Part shown: positions 12,701-23,145 of the stretch, in pieces
Layout: each line of letters opens with the position of its first letter
Numbering within the stretch: the stretch's first letter is position 1
Source of the DNA: Agelaius tricolor
Lineage: Eukaryota > Chordata > Aves > Passeriformes > Icteridae
Assembly: GCA_023055355.1 (NCBI GenBank)
Contig: JALJCS010000020.1
Location: 6,989,001 to 7,053,000 of the forward strand
DNA: 64,000 nt
Reading direction: 5' to 3'
The notes under the pieces: generated by a model
Seen by the model: only the letters and a program-made list of their open reading frames with translations
Databases searched by the model: none
Told to the model about the DNA's origin: nothing
Program-made: the position numbers and the translations under genes

Positions 12701-15700
12701 GGTGGAAGCTTATCGAAGAGATGCCAGCTCCAAGGACCAGCTCATCAGTGAGCTGAAAGCGACAAAGAAGCGCCTGGACTCGGAGCTGAAGGAGATAAAA
12801 AAAGAGCTGCTGAAAATCCAAATTGAGAAACAGTCACTCGAATCTGAGCATTCAAAACTACAGAAGGAAGTATCTCAGGTTCACCAGCAGATGGTGGAAC
12901 TAGAAAATCACCTCCAGTCAGTGCAGAAAGAACGAGATGATATGGAAACACGCCTGCAGGTATGGAAGGTGTAAGGCTTTGGAGAGTGTTACATCCAGGA
13001 TACACTGCTCTTTCTGTTAACTTTGTAAAGAAACAGAATGACCACCTGCTAGTTCATGTTCTTGGTTATATATTTAAAATAGTCTAGACATTTCAACATA
13101 TACCTACCAAAATTCTGTAAGTGCATGACTGCTTACTAACATCTCATGTAAGTAAGTGGGGAGAAGCACTACAGGAGTGGTAGAAGACTGATGTGGAAGC
13201 AGTTTCCTTGGTCCTGCAGTGAACTCCATCTGAGAACAAGATCCAAACACTCTTCATATGTGTCAACAGTGGTGGCCTCAAAGAAAAGAGTTAAAGAGAA
13301 AAGGGAAAGAGAATATGGAGGACTAGAGAGCAATTTATATTTAGAGATGGAAGTAATTTTGAAATTTCATTATTTTTCTTTTATAATCAAACATGACAGC
13401 AAAATGCTTTTGTTCTTACACTCATGAGTCTTCTTTTCCTTCCTGTTAAGTCTTTGCAGTTCGATAAGGAACAAATGGAATCTCTTGCTGAGGCAAATCA
13501 GGCATTAAAACAACAAGTAGAGCAAATGCAAGAAGAAGCAAAAAAGTAAGTGTTCTTCTAGCACAGACAAAAGAACTACAGCATCTGGTTTTCATATTTG
13601 GCTTTCAGATGTTGGGTTTTGTTGGGTCATGTGAAAAATTAATCTTGTAGTACTATTTGTCAAGCAGCTTTTGTTTTTACCTGGTGCTTTCTTTTCCTTT
13701 CACACCAGGGCCATTACAGAGCAGAAACAGAAAATGAAGCGTCTCGGGTCAGACCTGACCAGTGCTCAGAAAGAGATGAAAGCAAAACACAAAGCCTATG
13801 AGAATGCAGTCAGCATTCTCAGTCGGAGGCTGCAGGAATCTCTTACTGCAAAGGAATCTGCTGAGGCAGAGCTGAGCAAACTAAAAGCACAAATTACTGA
13901 TGGTGGGAATGACCAGATTGCTCAGGTATGCAGATGTCCTTTGGCATTGTACAAAGACAGAGCTATAAGTCTTGAAATACTGTTTCACCCTGAAGTGATG
14001 AAAATATTTGGAAAGTAAAGCTAGATAACAGGATGGTGTCAGGGTTCTGAGCACTGAGAACTTCTTTAACTGTGTTTGAGAGAGGTGATTTGGCAAAGAT
14101 AGAGTTACTGATTAAATTTTTTTTGTTGGTTGGTTTTTTGGTGGAATTGTTTAATCTTTTTTTTTAAGGGTTAGTATCTAAAAGTTTTCCAAGATTTTAG
14201 CTCTTACTGCTTTTTTCTCATTGACAGCTAAAAGCTTTTCAAGGTAGCCACAGTTTATTTATATATGTTAGGCCTGTAACAAGAAAATTAATTTACTAAG
14301 GGAAGCTCCAATTTCTTGAACCAATGGAGCAAGATATCAAATACACCTACAGCAGTAACTAGATGCAGAGGTGGAAAACTCTGAGGAGGCCTTTAAATTA
14401 AACACTAGCACCTTGTTTCATGTTTGCTAGAGAAGCAGGTTTTTAACCAAAGCAGAAGTGACTCCTGAAGATGGGTGATGCACTAATCACATGTGACCCC
14501 CTTGTCTTTAGGAGAAGATCCAAGCTCTGAAGACAGAGCTGCGAGCTCTGGGCAGCAGTAAGTTGATGCTGGAAAAAGAGTTGCAAGAAGTGATTTCACT
14601 GACCAGCCAGGAGCTTGAAGAATACAGAGAGAAAGTGCTGGAACTTGAAGATGAGGTGATTACTTTATTTGCTTGGTAGATGGGCATATGACAGTAAAAA
14701 GTGCCTGCGAGACAGGGAAAAATTGTAGTACTAAAATTTTATTCCAATGGTGGAGAAAATCAGAATCATGGACAGGAAACATCATGTCAGAGGTACTTGC
14801 AAATTTTGTTGCCTTGTGCTGGTTCTTTGTGGTTTCATGAGTCATTGTCCTATAGGGAAAGAGGATGTGAGAGAGGAGTGGTTCCTATATTAGATATCAG
14901 CTGTGTCTGGTCATGAGACAGTGAGGATACATAAACCATTAGCTTCTGGAACTACTGAGAGTCATGGGTCCCCAGTGATGCTGAGGGCCAGGTGATGGTG
15001 TTCAGTTGTAGAGTGGCACCAAAAAATCATATATATCAACTGCTTTGGATCTGCACCTGCACAGTACTCCTGGATTCTTCTTTCTAGCAAACATTTTAGT
15101 CTTCCAACAGGAAAAAATACCAAAGTGAACTTATTTTTTACTGTTCATTTAAGAAAGAAAAGAAAAAAGAAATCCCACTCTGGAAAAACTAGACATTTAA
15201 TAAGTTTAACTCAGTTTTTTATGATAGTAGCACGAAGCTGTTTGGTTATGTTTGTTTGATTTATGGTTTTCTTTGACTATAGCTCCAGGAATCTAGAGGC
15301 TTCAGGAAGAAGATAAAACGTTTAGAAGAAATGAATAAGAAGTTGGCCCTCGAACTGGAACATGAACGTGGAAAACTTACAGGTCTCAGCCAGTCCAACG
15401 CTGCTTTGCGGGAGCACAACAATATCCTCGAAACAGCATTAGCAAAAAGAGAGGCAGACTTGGTACAGCTGAATCTACAGGTATTTCACTTTTTGATGTA
15501 ATAACTTCAGAAGGGAATTGGCTCATGTGATACAAGGCTGGTGCATTTTCTTCAGCTCTGGATGCCTGCCCTGTGTGTTGCATAACAGGATCAATATGGG
15601 GGTTGAACAAGAAATCAGAAATGGGACTTTGCACTAAACAGAGTTTTCTTTAGAGAAAAAAATTATAAAATTGCACTACAATATTTGCAATAGTGAAAGT

Positions 15701-18700
15701 GTAGGTATTTGGAACATACCAAATCCATATGTGTTACATATGGATTCATTGAGATAAATAATTTTTATTCCTTTATTCCCTCATTCATTTGGACACAGGC
15801 AACGAGCTACCATTTAACCATAGCTTTTACAAGTGTAAGGTTAAAGGTATTGTGTGGAAAGAGTAATCAGTGAACAGCAGAGAGTTTTTCTTCAATCCCT
15901 GCATTGGCTTGTGTTTGTATTTCCTCTACTTCCAGTGAGTCCACACAAAGCGTGCATTTGTTTTTGTGATGTGTTATAGGTTCAGGCAGTCCTAAAGCGG
16001 AAAGAGGAAGAGGATCAGCAAATGCAACAACTTATTCAAGCTTTACAGGCTTCCTTAGAGAAGGAAAAGTTAAAAGTTAAAGACCTTCAGAAGCAGGTAA
16101 TGGCTCATCTTTTATTTACTTACAAAGCGATTTAAAGGTATTTAAAAAGTATATTGAAATGAAACCTATGTTTTGTAACATCCTGCTTCCTGCAGGGGGT
16201 CTGTCAGGATGGGCAGTGGCTGAAAGATCAGTTGATGTCTCCTCTGTTGTGTCCTGTGTTAAGCTCCCTTTATGATTCCCCTGCAGAGAATAAACAAAGT
16301 AAATCTGCATCTTTTTGTCCTGCTAGGAAGCAGCAGCCAAAGCGGATGCAGCCCACAACCGGCGACACCAGCGGGCAGCCATGCTGGAGCTCAGTGAGAT
16401 CAAGAAGGAGCTCCACGCCAAAGAGCTGCTGGTCCAGGCCCTGCAGGCTGAGGTGGACAAGCTGCAGTAAGTAAATGTCTCAAAAAGGACAGTAGTTAAA
16501 GCAAATCCTCTCAAAAAGCCATACATCAGTGAATTCTTGGGTTTGCCCCTTTGGGGTGGATTATGTTGAATGTTCCTCAGCAGAACCTAACCATGGATGT
16601 TTGTTTGGACTCTGAGCAAATACCTGCATTTTTCTCTCTTTATAATTCAGTTAGACCTGAGGTACACTGGTTTTAGGCTTCACTATCTGCTTTTTTTTCT
16701 ACTTTCACCACACACTTATAATATTTCACATTGCTAGTAAGGATTAACATTTTATATATATCCTATTATTCCTCTCTTTTACATCCCTGAGGAACTACAC
16801 AGAGAATTAATTTGATTATTGACTATGTTCCACAATGTATTAAAATTCAGTTTGCTCATATATAATTTTTTTTCTTAAATTATAAGAAACTATCAGACCT
16901 ACATGAAAATGGATATAAGCTTAACTCTATTCCTCCAGAAACAAAGCAAAATTGCTGACAGGGTTTTGGTTTTTTTTGGTTTTTTTTTGCTGCATAATCA
17001 GTTGTTTGTAATTGGACTATTACCAGTGCTCAAGAATTTAATAATTTTTTTTCAATATTTATTATTTATACATATCTTTCATAAAATCTTCTTGTGATTT
17101 AACTCTTGCTCTATGAATGTGTTGGCAAAGCCCTCAGTCAAAGCTGTGATTAAGCAGGTTCCATGCACAGTCATATCATTTATAGTTAACTGGCTAACCC
17201 AGTGAAGTTCTTGTTTTAAAGAACAGATTGAGTAACTGCTGTGTCTGTTAATCTTGCTGTGCAGGGTAGAGGATGAAAAACATTCCCAGGAGGTATCTCA
17301 GTTCCAGCAAGAGCTGGCAGAAGCCACATCTCAGCTCCAAGTTCTGCAGAAAAACCTGGATGACAAACTTAGTGAACAGCCTCTAGTAAGCCAAGAGGTA
17401 AAAAGTGAACACTTACTGTGTTTATCTGTATTTCTATTGCACTGTATGATTTTGTCTTTAATTCAGCATATTTAATAAAGTTTTGCTAGGTTTTCTTAAG
17501 AAGGTTTTCATGAGACATAAGAATATATTTTGGATTTTGTGATTGATTGCACCTGTAGATAATTCCAATGACATTTTATTTTCCCCTGGTAGGTGGAAGA
17601 CCTGAAGTGGGAAGTAGAACGAAAAGAAAGAGAAATTGAAACCCTTAAGCAGCAGCTGGACATGACTGAACAGCGCAGTCACAAAGAGTTAGAAGGGATA
17701 CAAGTTGTCCTGCAGGTATTTAATCGAGCCAATTCTGATGGATGGAAGTTTTGATTGCTGTAGGGGGATAATTAAAACTATATTTTTATTTTTTAAAAGC
17801 ATACTTACACTTTTTTCTGAATTTTTATTTTGACTGTGCTGTTACCTTTGTAGTTCTTCAACCTCTATGCCATTAAAATAGGCTACTGACTTTCTTTTAA
17901 CCTAACCTCTGATTTTCTGCCATTTGGCAAATCTGGCAAATTTGTTTTAAACAGCAAACAGTTTCATACACTGTTGTGTGTTTTTTTCTTCTAGTTTCTT
18001 CTGAAAACTGATAAGATTATAAAAACATTAGTTGGCTGAAATTTTTATGCTGTTTTTTACATCACATTGATTCTCTTCCCATTTAGAACATCAAGACTGA
18101 GTTAGAGATGGTGAGGGAAGACCTGTCAGCAACTCAGAAGGATAAGTTTATGCTGCAGGCTAAAGTGACTGAACTGAAGAACAGCATGAAGTCACTGCTG
18201 CAGCAAAACCAGCAGCTGAAGTTGGACCTGAAGCATGGCAAGATGAAGAAGGTATTTAAATAGAAAGAACACTTTTTGTAAAGTACAGGAAAGCTCTCTG
18301 CCAATGCTCTTAAATAGCCTAACATGAATGTGCCTGTGATTCCTGCTCCTTGCAGATGTGCACCAGTAGCATGATGTGAGACTCTTTCTAGGTGGGAAAA
18401 ATTATATTGATGAAATAAAATCGTGTTTCTGTCTCCTTTTTTTCCTTTAACCAGAGGAAAGAACTGAAAGGCGAGAATAACTCTTCCAATCCAGTGACTC
18501 CAGTCAAGATTCCTGATTGTCCAGTGCCTGCTGCCTTGCTGGAAGAACTGCTGAAACCAACAGCTGTGAGCAAGGAGCCTCTAAAGAACCTGAACAGCTG
18601 TCTGCGGCAGCTAAAGTATGGCCTGTTGTTTTAAACCATAGTAAGGAATCTTAAAAATGTTTTCAGGAAACCAGCTGCCACCATGAGGAAAAAAAGGATT

Positions 18701-19258
18701 TGTAAAATTAATTATTTATTGAGACTATATTTAGGACCGTAGGATGTTCTGTCTTTGTAAGTGCTTGCTTATATGGTCACTGCCATAGTGAAAGAAGACT
18801 TTACAATAAACTAAACAATTGTACACAGCAGAAAAAATCAAAAACAGCTATTAACATTTTTTTAATCAAGCACATTGTATTTGTTTTGTTCTTAAGCTTC
18901 TTGTAGATTTCTCTCTCTTGTATACAGCTATATCTTAAGTAGTCTTGGAGTAGGTATCAAAAATCAGAAAAGTAATTTTTTGGTCTTGCATTTAGCAGTC
19001 AGTTTTCTGCTTGCTAATTTTTGCTTTTTTTGTTCTCAATAAATCCAAAGGCAAGAAATGGACAGCCTTCAGCGGCAGATGGAGGAACACACCATTACAG
19101 TGCATGAATCAATGTCTTCATGGACTCAGATTGAGGGCAAGTTAATGGACCTTACTTCTACAAGTCCTACAAGCGCATCAGACCAGCAGGAGACTCCTAC
19201 TGCAGATGAAAAGAAAGAGAATTGTAGTGTTAGTGACAAGGAAGCTTTGACACTATAA
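579..19258 (+). CDS. GOLGA3: GOLGA3 (golgin subfamily A member 3, golgin-160), 23 coding exons
   Basis: Peripheral Golgi-membrane coiled-coil protein; the family acts in Golgi structure, dynein-linked positioning and trafficking of selected cargo. Coding exons: 579-708, 3489-3770, 4631-4743, 5219-5910, 7079-7190, 7601-7907, 8505-8707, 8808-8945, 9881-10042, 10965-11333, 11669-11746, 12696-12959, 13451-13545, 13709-13925, 14512-14655, 15283-15480, 15980-16096, 16327-16466, 17265-17397, 17593-17715, 18087-18251, 18455-18615, 19051-19258. They sum to 4551 nt, or 1516 aa, against about 1498 in human. Residues 1 to about 405 form a low-complexity head (Golgi-targeting and caspase-cleaved region in mammals); about 406-1447 is nearly continuous heptad-rich coiled coil (e.g. 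VRQWYQQQL, KMRLEGQLEALSLEA); the tail is short and polar. The start ATG at 579 has A at -3 and G at +4 and matches the family N-terminus (MD-S---QD). Recognised from memory of human golgin-160 and very secure; exact tail homology is weak. Confidence 0.96.
709..3488 (+). other. GOLGA3: GOLGA3 intron after coding exon 1
   Basis: Intron of 2.8 kb. It contains a CR1 fragment on the minus strand near 1290-1530 and possibly a decayed second piece around 1860-1990. The other open frames here are short and unrelated to known proteins. Confidence 0.8.
1290..1530 (-). repeat. CR1 LINE fragment, antisense
   Basis: Read on the minus strand this matches the avian CR1 3' region. On the + strand the diagnostic pieces are 'tagaatca..gttggaaggga', 'atccagtccaacctgctgc', 'gatcaggttgctcagg' and the later block 'tgtctgtagagggaggttc' with 'tcattgtgaaagtattttcc'. 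It is diverged and 5'-truncated like most CR1 copies. A weaker CR1-like stretch (near 1920-1990) may be part of the same insertion. Confidence 0.8.
3489..3770 (+). CDS. GOLGA3: GOLGA3 coding exon 2 (aa 44-137)
   Basis: Acceptor ttccag, donor t|gtaagc. It encodes the conserved head block GFHDSLRKSQGTSAEG and KEALQSLKLSLPMQET. The frame stays open 47 bases into the intron, which is a read-through and not coding. Confidence 0.93.
4631..4743 (+). CDS. GOLGA3: GOLGA3 coding exon 3 (aa 138-175)
   Basis: Acceptor cttacag, donor aga|gtgagt. It encodes EEQIRLQARRRLEEQLKQ, a basic helical block strongly conserved in golgin-160. The residue aligned to the human caspase site Asp139 is Glu141 here. Confidence 0.93.
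5219..5910 (+). CDS. GOLGA3: GOLGA3 coding exon 4, large head exon (aa 176-405)
   Basis: Acceptor cttttag, donor agcag|gtaagg. It encodes LDPELMLNPEILPRAST, TKEYSFLRTSVPRGPK, KIRSLADYRTEDS and VNGEVRSRRDSISS, all hallmarks of golgin-160. The caspase-type motif SEID lies at aa 312-315 (5627-5638). Confidence 0.95.
6663..6730 (+). repeat. Short tandem repeat, three copies of about 20-22 bp
   Basis: Imperfect copies of 'gaagttatgagaataattgt' start at 6663, 6683 and 6705, with a partial copy at 6725. It lies in a GOLGA3 intron. Confidence 0.75.
7079..7190 (+). CDS. GOLGA3: GOLGA3 coding exon 5 (aa 406-443)
   Basis: Acceptor tctccag, donor cag|gtagaa. The coiled-coil rod starts here with EMLQVMKEKMRLEGQLEAL. 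Confidence 0.93.
7327..7530 (+). mobile_element. Probable avian endogenous-retrovirus LTR remnant
   Basis: Contains 'gctgaccctggctggatgcc', 'aggtgtccaccaaagctgct', 'cagctggccagggaagagaa' and 'gtgggttgagataaggacag', which together resemble a widespread avian LTR. I see no internal retroviral genes and no clear terminal duplication, so it is a decayed, internally deleted solo-LTR piece. Identification is from memory of the repeat, and the boundaries are rough. Confidence 0.55.
7601..7907 (+). CDS. GOLGA3: GOLGA3 coding exon 6 (aa 444-545)
   Basis: Acceptor cattcag, donor acag|gtgggg. Coiled coil with the conserved LKQSCWDLERAM and LEAKNASLASSNNDLQ. The frame is open upstream into the LTR-like remnant, but the acceptor and homology fix the exon start. 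Confidence 0.95.
8505..8707 (+). CDS. GOLGA3: GOLGA3 coding exon 7 (aa 546-613)
   Basis: Acceptor tttctag, donor cag|gtattg. Encodes HDLRQQLASLQTQLQKVQL and VRQWYQQQLVLAQEARVRLQ. Confidence 0.95.
8808..8945 (+). CDS. GOLGA3: GOLGA3 coding exon 8 (aa 614-659)
   Basis: Acceptor cttttag, donor gag|gtttgt. Encodes GQMTQAGMLEHLKLENV and QQLTETQHRS, near identical to mammalian golgin-160. Confidence 0.95.
9881..10042 (+). CDS. GOLGA3: GOLGA3 coding exon 9 (aa 660-713)
   Basis: Acceptor tatgcag, donor cag|gtagac. Encodes ADMLDQEAAFMQIQEAKSM, a very conserved rod segment. Confidence 0.95.
10361..10537 (+). repeat. 30-bp minisatellite, six copies, with a 60-bp higher-order unit
   Basis: Units start at 10361, 10391, 10421, 10451, 10481 and 10511 (the last is 27 bp). 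The shared core is 'tacatacatttacacttaca'. Variants differ at the start (tatcatt, tgtcatt, tatcttt); units 3-4 and 5-6 form the same dimer. Because 30 is a multiple of three, open frames run through it on both strands; I see no reason to call them coding. It lies in a GOLGA3 intron. Confidence 0.95.
10965..11333 (+). CDS. GOLGA3: GOLGA3 coding exon 10 (aa 714-836)
   Basis: Acceptor ctgtcag, donor cag|gtattg. The longest rod exon, with LQQEHLDLMKQLTLTQE and the following SLDDLQTQYDEL. Confidence 0.95.
11669..11746 (+). CDS. GOLGA3: GOLGA3 coding exon 11 (aa 837-862)
   Basis: Acceptor ctggcag, donor aag|gtaagt. A 26-codon coiled-coil exon with SLKKQLQKVKEQFL. Confidence 0.93.
12696..12959 (+). 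CDS. GOLGA3: GOLGA3 coding exon 12 (aa 863-950)
   Basis: Acceptor gtgcaag, donor cag|gtatgg. Encodes VMVEAYRRDASSKDQLISEL, nearly identical to mammals. The acceptor lacks a strong pyrimidine tract, but frame and homology place it. Confidence 0.93.
13451..13545 (+). CDS. GOLGA3: GOLGA3 coding exon 13 (aa 951-981)
   Basis: Acceptor gttaag, donor aa|gtaagt. Encodes SLQFDKEQMESLAEANQAL. Confidence 0.93.
13709..13925 (+). CDS. GOLGA3: GOLGA3 coding exon 14 (aa 982-1054)
   Basis: Acceptor caccag, donor cag|gtatgc. Encodes RLGSDLTSAQKEMKAKHKAY and SILSRRLQESL, a conserved rod block. Confidence 0.95.
14512..14655 (+). CDS. GOLGA3: GOLGA3 coding exon 15 (aa 1055-1102)
   Basis: Acceptor ctttag, donor gag|gtgatt. 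Encodes LEKELQEVISLTSQELEE. Confidence 0.94.
15283..15480 (+). CDS. GOLGA3: GOLGA3 coding exon 16 (aa 1103-1168)
   Basis: Acceptor actatag, donor cag|gtattt. Encodes ESRGFRKKIKRLEE and ETALAKREADLVQLNLQ. Confidence 0.95.
15980..16096 (+). CDS. GOLGA3: GOLGA3 coding exon 17 (aa 1169-1207)
   Basis: Acceptor ttatag, donor cag|gtaatg. Encodes VQAVLKRKEEEDQQMQQL. Confidence 0.94.
16327..16466 (+). CDS. GOLGA3: GOLGA3 coding exon 18 (aa 1208-1253)
   Basis: Acceptor ctgctag, donor ca|gtaagt. Encodes an alanine-rich start, then ELSEIKKELHAKELLVQ. It is more GC-rich than its neighbours. Confidence 0.93.
17265..17397 (+). CDS. GOLGA3: GOLGA3 coding exon 19 (aa 1254-1298)
   Basis: Acceptor gtgcag, donor gag|gtaaaa. 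Encodes KHSQEVSQFQQELAEA. Confidence 0.93.
17593..17715 (+). CDS. GOLGA3: GOLGA3 coding exon 20 (aa 1299-1339)
   Basis: Acceptor tggtag, donor cag|gtattt. Encodes LKWEVERKEREIETLKQQLD. Confidence 0.94.
18087..18251 (+). CDS. GOLGA3: GOLGA3 coding exon 21 (aa 1340-1394)
   Basis: Acceptor atttag, donor aag|gtattt. Encodes KDKFMLQAKVTELKNSMK and LLQQNQQLKLDLK. Confidence 0.95.
18455..18615 (+). CDS. GOLGA3: GOLGA3 coding exon 22 (aa 1395-1447)
   Basis: Acceptor aaccag, donor aa|gtatgg. Encodes NPVTPVKIPDCPVPAALLEE and KEPLKNLNSCL, a conserved proline-containing break in the rod. Confidence 0.95.
19051..19258 (+). CDS. GOLGA3: GOLGA3 coding exon 23 and stop (aa 1448-1516)
   Basis: Acceptor ccaaag. 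Encodes QEMDSLQRQMEEH and VHESMSSW, then a Ser/Thr- and Glu/Lys-rich tail unlike the mammalian end. It ends in TAA at 19256-19258. Confidence 0.94.
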
Positions 19259-20068
19259 CCTCTTATCAGTTGTCTTTCTTCCTATTGCTTTAAGTATATA
19301 AACAAATCTTTATAAAAATTATTTATTTCAGTTTTTTAAATGGTGTTCAGAGTTGTGCTTTTGCCTGTAGAAGCAAAGGGCACTGATTCGAGAACCTGAT
19401 GGAATAGTAAATGCAGAATGTGCTATTCTAAGCATTTGTTTGAAACAGTTCTGTCATGTTGGGTACTGCCAAGTGGTGAATCTGGCTCATTTGAGGGTCT
19501 AGTAAGAGATTGAGATGAAGATTTAAAATGAGGTCAAGAGGAGCATCTGGTTTCAAGTATGCAATTGTTCAATCTGGGTGAGTTTGTTAAGGAGTTACTG
19601 TTAATTATGTAACATCTAGGTTTTCTTGTTTGTTTCTTTTTAATTTGTGGGAGTAGGATGTATTTTTTCCCTCATCTTGGATTGTAGCCAAACTACAGAG
19701 AAAAGTAAGTTCTCATGTTCAGACATCAGCAGTGGTTGAGAACTGGATATGCTAAGTATTCTCTTGTCCCTCCTATAATCTCTTATTTTTGAAATGTAGA
19801 TTATCAAGATCTGTATTTGAAGGAAAATAAGTTATTGTAAGCCATTTCCAGTTTTGAAGATGACCTCTGACCTATAGCAGAAGAAACAAGACTGTAAAGA
19901 CAAGCAACAGAGAGCAGTTGGTATCTTTGGCAGATTTGCCTGGGACGTTTGCTGATGTTTTTCTCTTGCAGTCACAGGCCAGTAGTGAGCTTTGCTTCAC
20001 TGCACAAATAATTTGCACCTTTTTATTTCGAGTTTTGAAGTAGACACCCATTTAAAAGTATGTGTGTA

Positions 20069-20089
20069 ATATATATATATATATATATA
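20069..20089 (+). repeat. (AT)n microsatellite
   Basis: About ten AT dinucleotides in the GOLGA3 3' UTR. Confidence 0.9.
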
Positions 20090-23000
20090 CATAAGAAAAA
20101 AATCATAATTTTCTGACTTTGAATATCTGGTTTAATATGCTTATATACTGTAAGTTAAGGCTACAATGAGGGGTTTTGTTACTGTCATTGTTTTAATGTT
20201 ATGTTTAAGTTTGCTCTTTGACATACTGTACAAATGGCTTAGGGGAATCAGCACCTAAAGCCAGAGCTTTTAGAAATGTAATTATTTTTACTTTAAAAGA
20301 CATAATTATAATGCCTATAAAATTATTATTTTTAATAGCTTTATCTTCTCCCACACACTCCCTCTTCTTTTTGCACCCTCTATTCCAAGGTGTCCAGGGT
20401 GAGTGGAAGTGTTGGTACTGTGGCAGTCCCTCTGCAGAGCACCTTGACTAAGTTATTTTTAAAGCAGCTCACTTTAGTTTCCTTCATCTTTGGTCCCGTT
20501 GCTCCATGTGGCTCATAGTGCAGTGACAAGCCAGCCCTCTCCTCACTCTAAAATTCAGTGTTAGGGTATTTGGAAGATTTAGTGGTTACTAATGTACTAG
20601 AATGTTTTTGTCCTTAAAACAAAACAAGTGAATTATATCCATTGTAGTTTGGTGTTAACAAAAAAAAAAAATCTATTAAGTACAAGTGTATTCAAAGGCT
20701 GGAAAAAAAATTCTAGTTCATGTATTTTTCCAAAGAGGCTGTTGCTGTTTTTGGGTTTGGTTGTAGAGGAGGGGGAAGGATATTGCATTTTGTTTAGCAG
20801 TAAGGCAAAAAATAAATAACCAAACAAAACTCCCAAACCCACCTATATTTATCCAAAGTCTGATTTCTCGTAGCTACCACTTCAAGCTCTAGTCCAGTTG
20901 AACACTTTGCACTATAAATGTTTTTACTGAATGATTTCATGCCCTGCAGATACTGGATTTTAACTTAGATTTTCTTGGGATCAAAGTCAAGTGGTGCTGA
21001 CAGTCAAGGTTTTGCAACTGTTAAAGGAAGGAATGCATTGGTGTGGTACTAGATGCCCATCAGATGGATTTACCAAACAATTCAAAATCAAAAGCTTTAC
21101 AAACTAGCTTAAGACATGTCTGCTGCACACTGCTGCAGTCTGCTTTGTAGAGTAAATGGTACTGATTATATTGCTGTTGTCATGTTCTTGAAGTTGCCTG
21201 TATATTAAGCTCAAAGAAGATAAAAACCAAACCACAGTATTGATAAAAAAAAAAACTGTAATGAATAATATATTCAGTACAAGAAAACTACCAAATGTCC
21301 AGGATTTAAAATACTACTTGTGCAGCGGTAATGCTGCTGTTCACTTCATTAAATGCATTGCCTACAGTTCAGAATCCACTATCTTCTAATCTGTTAGTTC
21401 AGCAGTGGTTGTATGGATAAAGGTTTTATCAGAACTTTTAGAATCTTTCCTAGTTGTTCTGAATGTCAGCTCTCCTTTTTGTGTCCATTCTGCCTCCTGC
21501 TGCAGTTTCTCACTAGCTCCTGAAGACATCTGAGCTTGCACAATCAGCCTTAGATGTGTTTTTCCCTTTCCAAGATGAGGGAGCTGTTGTGGATTAGATT
21601 CTGCATTGGCCCAACTGCTGCTGGCAGTACCTGGACACTGGGTATTTTCCTGTTATATTCACCATGTGCTTTTTCCATGTCATTTACTTAAATGAAGGAC
21701 ACTGAGACTTTAGAGGGTCCAGATCTGGTGAGGTACTAAGTGAAGTTACAGAAGTCGCTTGGGAGGTCAACTAGAAGGAGCATGCAGTGTGTGATAAAGG
21801 CAAGGCCATTTCTTTGAAGCTCATCAGCTATGTTTTTAATGACCCAGAGAAATAGTTGCTGCTTTATTAAAAAGCCTCTCCCTGAGGCTGAGCATGCTCA
21901 GTCTGCAAAGCTTCAGGTCTGCTGTCTAGGCAATAAAGTAACTTAGCTGTAGGAATGAAAATTGTCTCCCCTCTGCCTGTCACAGCACTGCCAAATAATC
22001 AGGAGAATCTGAAGAATAATCTCTTATAATTTTATTCTACTTTTTCAAGCACTGCAATAGAATGTATTTTCTGTGTTTCTTCAGTGGTTGCTACATACTA
22101 AACCAAATCTAGTTAATGAAGGAGAAATGTCACTGCAATGTGAGAATGTTCCCCAGTGCTGAAAGCTGGTAAATGGTGCAGCATTATTTTTTCAGATACT
22201 GTTGAGTTTTTGAGGGCTCTTGAATAACTGTGCATTTAAAATAAATATCACAACAAAGGCCAGCAAACCCTACAATAGAATAAAATGTTTCTGAGTCTCT
22301 GGCATTGCTGAATATTGCATAATGCTCCATTCTGTTGTCTTCCAGATTTCTTGGAAATATTTGTGCACTGTATTGGGATCAGCTGAGTCCCCTATCCACT
22401 CATGCAGCAGTAGGATCTGATCCCATACTGTTTATTCAGGCAATATCCTAGCAGCAATCTATGGGATTTTCACACGTGAAAAGTAATATCCAGGATGAAT
22501 GTTCTACTGTTCATATTGTCATGGATTATATTTTCCTCCTTAGGGGAGAGAACTGCAGTGGCACAGCTATTTTAGTGTTAGCTGCGACAACATCAAAGGT
22601 GTGCTGGGGACAGGTGGTATTACCAATATAAACTTACCTTAAAGATGACAAATTCACTCCTGGTGATGCAGAAGCTTGTGATATACATTTTATTAACTTT
22701 GTGGGGAAAGTGGGAATAGTTGCATGTGACTTGCTGTGATCAGAGCCTTTAAGTATTTTCCTGTGAAAGCAATTGCTGTCCAGAGGAATTACTGATGCTC
22801 ATCAGCTGTCATCTGATCACTGCCTCCTACTAATGAGCAACACTTTGGGCTTGGGCAGCCTCATTTCCAATACAGATGCACAGATTTCTAGGGGAGGGAA
22901 GGATGTTCTGAATGAAATGGTTCTGTTCCATGTATGACATTCAGTAATGTCTGCTTAGGCCGTATTTGTAAAGATAGAAGTTAATAATTCCATGTTCTTG

Positions 23001-23119
23001 AAGAATGGATAACCCAGGGGCTGGAGGAGTTACACTATGTACAATTAATGTTTATGATCATACAAAGCATGTTGATTATAAAAATTATGTGCATAGGGAT
23101 TCCTTTAAAAGTTTTGTGC

Positions 23120-23125
23120 AATAAA
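23120..23125 (+). terminator. GOLGA3: Candidate distal GOLGA3 poly(A) signal AATAAA
   Basis: Canonical hexamer in 'gtgcaataaactatttttgc', followed by T-rich sequence; it is the last good hexamer before the ANKLE2 CpG island. Confidence 0.45.
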
Positions 23126-23145
23126 CTATTTTTGCTAAAGGGCCC

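Larger units (their letters stand above)
3771..19050 (+). other. GOLGA3: Remaining GOLGA3 introns
   Basis: Twenty-one GT-AG introns of roughly 0.1 to 1.2 kb. Apart from the repeats listed separately (6663-6730, 7327-7530, 10361-10537) I see only unique AT-rich sequence with short T or A runs, and no embedded RNA gene or extra coding exon. Confidence 0.7.
19259..23145 (+). other. GOLGA3: GOLGA3 3' UTR (probable)
   Basis: AT-rich and non-coding, with no splice-like structure that I can support. AATAAA candidates lie at 21932-21937 and 23120-23125; the second would give a 3.9-kb UTR, a length similar to the mammalian transcript. An (AT)n run lies at 20069-20089. The true cleavage site is not visible from sequence alone. 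Confidence 0.55.
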
